Of a stretch of DNA of 64,000 nt, positions 55,176 through 64,000 are shown piece by piece. The notes under the pieces were generated by a model. The model saw only the letters and a program-made list of their open reading frames with translations. It had not been told where the DNA came from and made no database searches. The stretch is from Cryptomeria japonica (Eukaryota > Streptophyta > Pinopsida > Cupressales > Cupressaceae): NCBI RefSeq assembly GCF_030272615.1, contig NC_081415.1, positions 185,747,494-185,811,493 of the forward strand, written 5' to 3'. Every line of letters begins with the position of its first letter. The stretch's first letter is position 1. The position numbers and the translations under genes were made by a program.

Positions 55176-57662
55176 TCTTCTGTCAATGTAAGGGAGTGTG
55201 GAATGGAAAGGTATCCCACCATGGATTGAAACTGGTCCACGTTTAGATCAGTGGGGATGGAAGTGTCTCTCAAGGTTTTGTCTAGAATGGCCTTATGTGC
55301 AGGGGATATGCGTAAGAGCTCAAGGATTGAGATACGCGTGGGTATCTTCCCTAACTGTTCTACAAGGTCATACTCAGGTTTGGTTGATGAGGAAGCAATT
55401 TTTTTAGCTAGAGCACCTTGCAAAGTGAATTTAGCTCGATGAGTTGTAACATTACATTCAGACATAGGTTCGAAAGAAGATTTGATGCCTTTCAGGACAA
55501 CCTTGGGTCTTTGGGTAGAATTCTTAGGCATTTTGTCCTTGATGATAATGGTAGAGACATAATTATCCATTGAAATGTGATTGACAGTCAGATCATAGTT
55601 ATAGGATGCTCTGGTATAGTTGGCCTACTCATCTGTGGCTTTGGATTTTCCCTTGTCATGTTTTGGGACTAGTTCTTTAAACATTTCATGTTCTTGACTG
55701 GATGAGTGTCCCTCGATCTCAATGTCACCTCTATCAATAAGATCTTGTATGATGTTCTTCAGTCGATGACAATTTCCTATTTTCTATCTCTTGCTCTTGT
55801 GATATTCATAGTATTCATTTTCATTCCACCAATTTGGTTTGACCTTTGGCTCATATGGAGGCAAATCTGGAATTGTTAGTATTTTGTTTGCCACTAGCTT
55901 CTTGAAAGCCGACTCAAGTGGTTCTCCCAATGGGGTGTACTTCCTTCATGATTTGGAAGTTGTTTGAGTATTCACTTGGTTGTTTGTAGAGCTCGATCCA
56001 GAAAAAAATGATTTTGGGTCGCACTATATTGGCATCAAAAACACCATCATTGACTGTATTCTTGTTCTTGTTCCAAAATCTTGGCTTGTCTTTTCCTTTA
56101 AAGTCCTCTTTGTTTTCTTTGAATATCTTAATTACTCCTTATTCAATTAGGACCTTCTATGTTGCTAAGCATTTTTAAGTGACATCCTTGAAGGTGGACA
56201 AAAAAGATTTTCTCAAGTCATAACCAATGTCTTTGTTAACATTTTGGGTGAACATCTCTACCATTTGTTTTTGTGGAATTTCACAAGAGCAGTTGCTGGC
56301 TAAATTCCTCCATCTTTGTAAAAATGATGACAAAGACTCTCTATCCCTTTGTTTGGTGTTGCACAAAGTGGTGACTGATATATCTATCTCTATGTTGTAT
56401 GAGAAATGTTGGATAAATGCCTTTGCTAAGTCACCCCATGACTTAATTCAAGGTGGGAGTTGGGAGAGCAATTCCATAGCCTGATCACCTAAGCTCTATG
56501 GGAATAATATCATCAAATATGTCTCTTCTGCTGCTACCTCAATGCAAGCTATGAAAAATTGTCTTATATGTGCCTTAGGATCCCCTTTTCCTTTGTACTT
56601 ATCAAACTTGGGTGTCACAAAGTGTGTAGGAAATGGAGGCATTGGAATGCTTTTGTCGAATGGATAGGGACATATGTCTCTCATTGTATAAGTTGGCTTC
56701 ATTGTATTTATATCCTCCATTTTCTTTTGTAAATCCTTAATTTGTTGTTCCAAATTATTCTTAGGTAGAGACCAACTTCTTGGACCATATCCCATACCTG
56801 AGCCACCGAGTGGGGGTGGAGCATACTACATATATGGATGATATTGATTATACACATGTTCATATGGAGGAGGTCTATAATGATGCTACGTATATGGACC
56901 ACTTGGTATAGAGTCATAATAAAGAATGGAATATTTGTTTTGTCCATGTATACCATACTCTATAGGCATGTCATGAGTTTGTTCTAGTGTGTTGCCCCCA
57001 AATTTGACATGGGCTTTCCTTGTGTCCAAATTTTGATCATGCCTTTGGATATCCAATTGCTTTGGTGGTTGGTCCTTAGAATTGGTATGTGATTGAGTAT
57101 ACTTTTATGCATAAGACTTCCATAATGGTCTATGAAGGTGAGTATCATATACTTGACCATGTTTATGGGGGACCTCAGGTTTTTGAAATAAAGATGAAGG
57201 TGATTCAGGCACAAGATGTGGTCCTCTATTTCCTCCACTATTAGGCTTCCTTTGATCCATGTTGAGGTGAGGTTGTTGCAAAGGCCGATGTTCCATTATT
57301 TGAGACATGTTAAAATCATGAGGGATCTTGGCTCCACTTTGCGGCATCACTTGTAAGAAATATTGTCTATCTCTCCTCATTATTTCCTCAACCAATCGAT
57401 TAAAACGGGGATCCATAATGGAGTCTTCCACTTCTGCTAAATGTACAGAAAAGTTGTCCATATTGTCATTGTGTGTATTATTGTTATTTGTAGTGTCCAT
57501 GTTCTCAACATTTGGAATGTTTCTATAGGAATTCATGTCAGGTAATGTGGTATGATCAGAATTGAAAAAGACCTCATTGTCATACTCATAGGCACTCATG
57601 TTTGCAGACTCTTGAACCTCTTTAGTTTCTCTCCTAGATTTTTGGGAACGGATTTCAACCAT
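55176..57662 (-). pseudogene. gag: Gag of the Tat element
   Basis: Starts MVEIRSQKSRRETKEVQES at 57,662, with an Asn/Thr-rich stretch (MDTTNNNNTHNDNMDNF), a Pro/His/Tyr-rich linker, a short coiled coil (NNLEQQIKDLQKKMEDINTM, 56,750-56,690) and a Retrotrans_gag domain (56,680-56,170: FVTPKFDKYKGKGDPKAHIR, ESLSSFLQRWRNLASNCSCE). The C-terminal part (56,170-55,176) is ruined by many stops, although 55,570-55,103 is open (MPKNSTQRPKVVLKGI). No CCHC knuckle recognised. Confidence 0.85.
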
Positions 57663-58139
57663 GAACTAGGTATTGACCAAGATGTGTGAGACTAGATGAA
57701 AATGGAAAGAGTATGGAAGACCAAGAGCTGATGGAATGTAAATGAATCTGAAGTGTGCTTGCAATGTCCAAAGTGTAAGACCAAGGATGTATGTAGTAGA
57801 GTAGGTGTGGCTTCCAAAGAGATGATAGTTTCTCTTGATGAGGTAAGTTGACCTTGACTCTAAGTAAGACGAAATGAGACCCAAAGGTGATAGACCTTGA
57901 TGAGGAACCACTTAGCAAAATGTTGTTGTATGTATTGCGTTGACAAAGAAAGATGAGGACAATAAACTAACCTTTTGACTCAAGTTTAGACAAATGTGAA
58001 TGTAATCCAAGATGTAAAGAAATGATGAATTGTTTGAGACCCAGAAATAAGCTGATTTCAAGATGAAAACCTGGAGAAATAACCTAGGAAGCTCAAGAAT
58101 GTTGAAACTGACTGCTCATGTTTATTGGACTACAAGTTT

Positions 58140-58340
58140 TCCAATTCTGAACACAGATGTGCATGTATACTTCACAGGTGCAGTTAAACAACACAGACAC
58201 TGTTTTATCCAACACAGATGCGTTTATGAGATTTTGTAAATGTAATGTTGCTTAAGAGAACACAAACGCATTTTTGCACTTCACAGACGCGGCTAAATGA
58301 CACAGACGTGGTTCTATCAGACATAGACGTGTTTCCAGAA
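58140..58340 (-). repeat. GCAC-TGTG motif array in the gag leader
   Basis: Read on the minus strand: acgtctatgtc, acgtctgtgtc, gcgtctgtgaag, gcgtttgtgttc, gcatctgtgttgg, gtgtctgtgttg, gcacctgtgaag, gcacatctgtgttc. About eight copies at 20-30 bp spacing. Same core as 31,535-31,705. Confidence 0.65.
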
Positions 58341-59404
58341 ACTAAGTGCAATTTTTCAATTTTTGTGACGTTGCTTGTTGTGACCAAATCTGAATTTTTG
58401 ACTATTTTTTTTCTTGACAAGAGGACACAATGTTTATAAGGACTCAATGTTTGCAAGTATTTAGACTCAAAATGACTCAAAAGAAAGTGTGTTGTTTGAT
58501 GTAAAAGATGTTTTGCATACACTTGAAGGCACAAAAGACACAATGTTTTGATGTTTGATCTTGAATGTTTGAATGTTGAAAAGAAGACAAGCATAATTCT
58601 TATGGTTGGCCAAGACAATAGTTGTTGATCCCACATTGGGTTTCCCCCGAGGCTACGCTATTCAGAGTGGATACTTAGATGCTTGACCCCACTAGCTCCA
58701 CCCTCGACACTCACTTCTCTGAGGTAGCCAAGCATCAGTCCCCATGAAAAATCCCCATGGCAAACTTTGTCTCTACTAAGAACTATATGTGTGTGGGCCA
58801 CTCCAGAGGTCGAACCTCCTGCCCCAACAACTAGAAGGATTTTGGCTTTCTAAAACAAAAAGGTGCTAGAAAGGGCATCCGCTTGTGTGGCCATACATGC
58901 GGCACTTTCAGCTTTGTAAATATAGAAGGCTCCCAGCTGGTAGGGGTCATGCCCTACAACTTATCAAATAAATTTGACCAAATGGGTTTATGGGGAGACA
59001 TAGTGTCGGTATGAACTAACCAGCACATGTTACCCATGACTTTCACCCTGGATACAGTTATTTATAGTGGTTCGGAAGAGGTGGGTTTTCCTCACTATGT
59101 CTTGGGTTGTTCTCTCTTCACTAGTAGCCCTAATGACCACACCGGGAGACATGCCCTCTAAAGATAAACACAAAAGAGCATATTGCACAAGACACAAAAG
59201 ACATTGGTTCAATTTTAGTACACCAATTGAAGTGTTTGGTAATCTATGAAAAACAAGCCACACAATAAAGATCAAAAACCCTTGCCAAAAATTTTGCAAC
59301 AAAGATTTGTTAGTAGTTTTGAAATAATACCCCTCCTGCAAGCACACAAGTTAGGTAAATTTTAGATTCAAAAGACTTTGTGAAATAGGGGCCTTCGACA
59401 AGAC

Positions 59405-60305
59405 GCTTTTTTTTATAGATTTAAAAATCTGATTTTCCATGAGTTATTTTTCATCATAAAAAAACATCGCCTGTTAAATTTCAAGACATTTCTAGAAATG
59501 TAAGAAAATCCAAAAAAGTTTCTAATTTGCTCCAAAAATTAATTTTTTATGAAAAATCATAAACAAATCATAGAAACTTCAAAATTGATCCAAAAAATCT
59601 GAAATTTTTACTGGACACTCCTAATAGAATTTCAAACATGCATAAAACAATTCTTGCAAAAATTCTAAGCAATTTGTAAGATATGATCAAAATAATACAG
59701 AACCCTAACTTTTAAAGATCTGATTTTTTAGGAATTATTTTGCATCCAAATTAAAATAACAAAGAATAGATCCTATGTATAATAATGAGAAATTTCCAAA
59801 TCTGCAAACAAATCCAAAAAATTCAATCATTTTCTCTCAAAAATAATTTTTTATGAAAATGCATAACAAACTCATAGAAAATTCAAATATGCTCCAAAAA
59901 ATCTGATTTTTCTACTGAGCACCTCTGATAATGTTTTTGACTTGTAAAACAGATTTGATTCCCAAATTCAAAGCTATTTGTGAGATCTGATCAAGATAAT
60001 GAAAAGCCCTAATTTTTAAAGATCCAATTTTTAAGGAAATATTTTGCATCAAAATTAAAATCATAAAGAATAGATCCTGTGTATAATTCTGAGAGATTTC
60101 CAAAAATGTAAGGAAATGCTAAAAATTTTCTCATTTGCTCTCAAAATTAATTTTTTATGAAAATTCATAAACAAAATCAGAGAAAATGCAAATGTGCTCC
60201 AAAAATTCTGAATTTTGGATTGAGAGCTCTTGATACTGTCTTCAACCTACCAACAGAATTTGGTGCAAAAATTCCATGCCATTTGTGAAATCAAATTAGA
60301 TCTCG
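59405..60305 (-). repeat. ~305-bp tandem repeat, about three copies
   Basis: Corresponding boxes tttgctccaaaaattaattt (59,521), ttttctctcaaaaataattt (59,830) and atttgctctcaaaattaatt (60,134) are followed in each unit by ttttatgaaaa, gctccaaaaa-tctga, agccctaa-tttttaaagat and agaatagatcctgtgtataat. Units are diverged. Confidence 0.75.
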
Positions 60306-60427
60306 TCAAGATCTTAATTTTGTGTCCAAAACCCTAGCTGCACAAGGTTATTCTCCAAATTGTTTTACAAAACCACAATATAGGGTTTGAAAAATCTGCA
60401 AAAAACATAAATCTAAAAAAAATCCAT

Positions 60428-60445
60428 GTCCCACCAGGCGTGCCA
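60428..60445 (-). other. Primer-binding site of the Tat element
   Basis: Minus strand TGGCACGCCTGGTGGGAC, three bases (TTT) after the 5' LTR end. The tRNA was not identified. Confidence 0.75.
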
Positions 60446-60448
60446 AAA

Positions 60449-61183
60449 TGTTTATGGTAAAAATGGAAACAACAATATTGAAAGACTAAAATGGATTCAA
60501 CCACAAAACCCTAGCCTAACAACAACAAAGATCCACCATAACATATGAAGATTACCTAAGACAATGCAAATCAAATAAAATCACAAAGATTATACCATCA
60601 CATGTCCAATAGGGTTTGAATATTCATTCTTCCTATCTCCATTGATCTTGCTTGATATATTTGCTCTCAGATTTTATATGTGCACAAGAGCTCAACAAAG
60701 AACAGAAATGTGGTTACAAGTAGGCTTGATCACATATGAAAGTTCAAAAGCGTAGTTGGGGGTTGATAATGAAGGAATCATCTCCTTATATAGAAGACAC
60801 TATAAGAAATGGAGGGATAAGATTGAGAGGTGTAAAAGATAAATGATTGGCTAGGATTAGAGGGTAGGTAGAAGAAATAAGAAAATAATGAAAGGGTAGG
60901 TAGAGTAGGAATTAAGAGATAAATGACATGTGTTATAGGTGGAAAAGGCTAATGAATTAATTAAATAAATAAAGATTTGTTTAATTAATAGAGGAAGTGG
61001 GATCAATTAAATAAATAAAATATTTATTTAATTTAGGAAAGAAAAATTTAAATAAATAAATGTATTTATTTAAATGAGAAATAAGGCTAGAAGAGGATAA
61101 ATGAATTAATTAAATATATAAAGATTTATTCAATTAATAGAAGAATTAGGCTTAAATAATTAAATAAATAAAGACATTCTACA
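60449..61183 (-). repeat. 5' LTR of the Tat element (735 bp)
   Basis: Minus strand starts TGTAGAATGTC at 61,183 and ends ACCATAAACA. Shorter than the 3' LTR mainly by a ~30 bp deletion right after TGTAGA. TATA box at 60,784-60,795. Confidence 0.95.
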
Positions 61184-61731
61184 ACAATGATATGTGATGT
61201 CGGCTTAAAACCAAAACAACATTAGCCAATCCACAAATCATCCTAGTAATGTGTAGAGAACACGTAACATGATATCGGTGCATAACTTAGATAGGTACTG
61301 GACCCAAATAGATTCTCCACGCCAAAACAATGTCTCCAATCAGCTGAAGCACAAACAAAGATCATCTCCTGCATCCTAAATTCCATCTAGAAGATGTATC
61401 AACACCACTTATGCATCCTGTCAAAGATCTTCTGTAAAAGCTTTGTCGGTAAAACCTTAAACCATGTTGGTAAGGGTTTACAGAGTGTATGATAGCATCC
61501 AATCACCAACTCAAAACCAACTAACCAAACCATACTCCAGAAACATCAAACCAAACATGAAACATGTCAGTAGCATCAAATTGATAGTCCCTTCTACTAG
61601 TAACACAAGTTTTTCTACTGGTAGCCAAAATCTGTCTGCCAATGTCAGTAACCAACCATAACAGCTAGTGTTGACATCAATGACAAAACATCAATGCAAC
61701 ACATAATCAATTCCATCATATATTGCCAACA
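61184..61731. mobile_element. Probable solo LTR no. 1, right part
   Basis: Continues from 30,236 after the TSD ACAAT. Ends TATATTGCCAACA, followed by AGTGG. No credible frame. Confidence 0.75.
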
Positions 61732-62102
61732 AGTGGTAGTTCGGATAATCTTGTTTCAGAAGAAATGGTGAATAAATTGAAGTTGGAAATATTGACCCTA
61801 AGCCTTATTAGATAGCATAGATTCACGATGATCATAGGTTGTTAGTGTTTCGAATTGAACTTCATCTTCAGAATACTACCTGCAACATGTTAGTTTCACA
61901 AAATACAAAGGGAATGCTATAGGAAATCGAAACTCAACCAATGAAACTACTTGAAATTGATATAAAATAAAAACATTATTTTTACCTTCATGATTTAAGT
62001 CTCATTGTGTCCTAACTCCACTGTTCCTGGTTGCAGATGATTTGCTCTTAGACAAGCACCAGTAGCTTCCAAGATGACATATGAAGAATGGACTGATAAA
62101 TG
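61732..62102 (+). pseudogene. Continuation of the Ty3/gypsy protease fragment
   Basis: Directly after AGTGG the protease frame begun at 29,608 continues: SSDNLVSEEMVNKLKLEIL, completing the D-S-G-S-S active-site surround, and then, after a frameshift, a HDDHRLLV-like segment at about 61,825-61,850. Decays beyond 61,900. Cut at 62,102 by the next LTR (flank aaatg). Confidence 0.8.
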
Positions 62103-64000
62103 TGTAAAGCGGAAAATCGCGATCGAACCCTAGTTGTTCTCCCCTCTTCCAACTCCGAGGAGAGAGAAGGGAGGTTCGCTAGGATTCGATGGTTTTCACT
62201 TAGGGGGAAGACTTTACATTCAAAAGAGGGGTTGAAACTCATAAGATTCAATCCCACACAATGTAAGATTGGATGCTAAATGAATTTCAAGGGTTAGGAA
62301 AGCAAGGCTACCCTCTTTTGTAAAGAATGTTGTTAAGAAAATTAAGCTAAGAATACATAGAAAGTCATAAAGATTTGCTTATAAACTGAGTTCGGGCTAT
62401 AGGATGAAGCTGCGGACCTGGAATTAGCAGTAAAATGTCGATACGGCGCTGTCCTGCAAATTTGAGCAAAAGTTGTCGGGATGATGGCGCCCGGCGCCAC
62501 GGTCCTCCGAAAAATCCGTGAAACGAAGGGGGATCGGTTCGTCTCTGCACAAGGATTCCAGATCTTCAATCTCAGCCGCGTACCTGCAACCTACACACAG
62601 AAAAGCGAAGACGATTGGGGGGTTAGGGATTAGGGGTTTGCCTTTAGGTCAAACCCCGGTTTTGGAATTAACCAAGAAATGAGCAAGAGCTGTAAATGTA
62701 AATGTATGTAAAACAAGTACTAATACCTTGTTCTAAGGATGTTGGTATCCTTATGTGCGAAGGTTTAGATGTTGTATGTTGTAGTATGTAGCATGTAATA
62801 AGTGATCTCCTCTTCAATGGTTGAATCCTTGACTTGAATGCAACACCTAGCCTTGAATGGAGACTTGAAATGATCAATTGCTTGAAGGAATGCTTGAATG
62901 CTTGAATGCTTGAGTATAGTTTCCACGCCTTTTCCATCATATCAAATGAGAGAGGAAAATGTAGTTTATATACTTGTCATTTAGGGCTGATAGACTGATT
63001 TTCCCGACCTTAGGCCGACCAGGGAAGTATATTTCCAAATTGCAATCAAGAAGACCCGATATCACTTAGGAAACCGGGCCCAAAATAGGACCCAGGGACC
63101 AGGGCGCTGGGCGCCCTGGTCCTGAGGGACGAGGGCGCTGGGCGCTCTGGTCCCACCTCCAGGACAGCGGGGTGCAAGGGGGTTTAGGCCAATGGTGCTT
63201 GAAAAATGCAGTTTTTGGTGTCGTGAGCAAGTTTTGGGGTCTCCATTCAGGTTGCGTGTTGCGTCGCCATCGTGAAGACCGAAATGTAGTCAAAATTGCA
63301 AGTGTCGTAATTTTAGGACGCTACATTTAGCCCCCACTTTAGCAGGAGTATGTATGCTCATACTTCCGGTAAAGTACAAGGAAACAACGTTGAAAGACTT
63401 TCACCACGTCAAGGAGGCAAGATACACCAAGCCCCCAGTGGACTAAGGATCTTACGACTTCGATTGACAAAGTAAAAGGGAAGATCACGAGGGAGAACCA
63501 TGACTGTCAGTAGTAAGGTTCCCTCACTATGAGTCATGTAAGAGAAATACCGAAAATTTTCAAGGCAAAGCTAAGTTCGCCAAGAAATTTTCAAGTATCC
63601 TGAAGAGATAGACAGGGTGTATGCCCCCCTACGTTAAAGCGATCACACACGCCTCAACGGGGGTGATTGTTTTAACGTAGTGATACACATAAGAAATGAG
63701 AAAGGAAAAGGAGCACGTTATCGCAAAGATTTAGCCCCCAAGTGTGAGATAAACCCAAGGATAATAGACACAAAGCACAAAGCACGAGGTGACTTCGCTT
63801 TCCTCGGGGTCAGTATGCTGTATGATAAGTCATGTATATATCATATGTATGTATGCATAATTGTTCTTCATTCCCCAATCAAGGAAGGTCACCTAGAAGA
63901 AGGGAACACATGTGTCTTTTGAGTCAACATGAGAGAGACCAAAGAGATCTCAATGCTTTGCATCGTCCTAAGGACGACAAATAGAAGCATGAGAATAACA
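62103..64000 (-). mobile_element. Second gag-protease element: 3' LTR and 3' internal end, runs off the window
   Basis: Reverse complement of the family at 18,652-26,480. The LTR spans 62,103-63,325 (TGTAAAGC...GCTACA as read on plus; 1,223 bp), with two copies of the 31 bp palindrome and a TATA box at 62,964-62,972. The purine tract follows at 63,326-63,340, then the 3' untranslated region to the window end. The body lies beyond 64,000, so completeness and TSD (left flank aaatg) cannot be checked. Confidence 0.93.

Larger units (their letters stand above)
57663..60427 (-). other. Long leader of the Tat element
   Basis: 2.8 kb without a supported gene. Contains the GCAC-TGTG array (58,140-58,340) and three ~305 bp tandem repeats (59,405-60,305). 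Long, repeat-containing leaders are usual in Tat/Ogre elements. Confidence 0.65.
30237..61183 (-). mobile_element. Tat-lineage Ty3/gypsy element with antisense plant-mobile-domain gene (host of nested inserts)
   Basis: Minus-strand element. 5' LTR at 60,449-61,183, PBS at 60,428-60,445, long leader, gag (57,662-55,570), protease with G-patch (55,175-54,141), RT (53,250-52,480), RNase H plus a second RNase H (52,440-51,712), integrase (51,660-50,157), spacer, an antisense PMD gene, purine tract, and 3' LTR at 30,237-31,001. TSD ACAAT at 30,232-30,236 and 61,184-61,188. After removing 33,494-47,861 and one TSD it is about 16.6 kb. The second RNase H between RT/RNase H and integrase is a known hallmark of the Tat lineage (Ogre, Retand, Grande relatives). 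All genes carry stops. Confidence 0.95.

Noticed and set aside
54949-55442. Plus-strand frames over the protease region
   Set aside because: Shadows of the minus-strand protease/gag frame, without motifs of their own.

Overview
The window looks like repeat-dominated plant nuclear DNA, very probably from a large-genome seed plant. A gymnosperm is my guess from the style of the elements; no marker here proves it. The evidence for a plant is receptor-like-protein LRR pseudogenes, Tat-lineage Ty3/gypsy elements and plant mobile domain (PMD) genes. I see no intact host gene, tRNA, rRNA or CRISPR array. Nearly all coding traces belong to retrotransposons and carry stops.

Left third (1-28,020): a tandem segmental duplication. 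Copy A (1-5,717) and copy B (6,493-28,019) each hold a 5'-truncated, minus-strand LRR receptor-like-protein pseudogene, an AT-rich tract, degenerate repeats, a foldback arm and an LTR-like block with a TATA box and an initiator-Met-type primer-binding site (PBS). Copy A lost 1.15 kb (3' half of the LRR gene) and 1.47 kb (foldback arm). Copy B is interrupted at 13,530-27,022 by a TG...CA element (target-site duplication, TSD, CATCA) carrying one unrecognised ~1,088-codon minus-strand reading frame. Nested in that is a complete gag/protease-only LTR retrotransposon (18,652-26,480, TSD AAACC) with no polymerase.

Right two thirds (28,360-62,102): a five-deep nest, each layer closed by its own TSD. 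A Ty3/gypsy gag-protease fragment is split by a probable solo LTR (29,609-61,731, TSD AGTGG). That is split by a minus-strand Tat-lineage element (30,237-61,183, TSD ACAAT; about 16.6 kb of its own sequence). That is split by a second probable solo LTR (33,494-47,861, TSD AGGCT), which holds a plus-strand LTR element (33,627-46,506, TSD GTAAC). At 62,103-64,000 a second copy of the gag/protease-only family begins, in minus orientation.

Most interesting system: both large elements carry an antisense PMD (MAIN/MAIL1-like) gene between the end of the sense coding region and the 3' LTR. Each has its own TATA-like box just inside the 3' LTR, candidate splice sites, and a reiterated GCAC-TGTG-type motif that also occurs in the gag leader of the same element. 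The layout is a two-promoter, convergently transcribed retrotransposon. The smaller element keeps this layout but has lost or never had pol. All coding frames are decayed, so these copies are probably fossils of a system active elsewhere in the genome.
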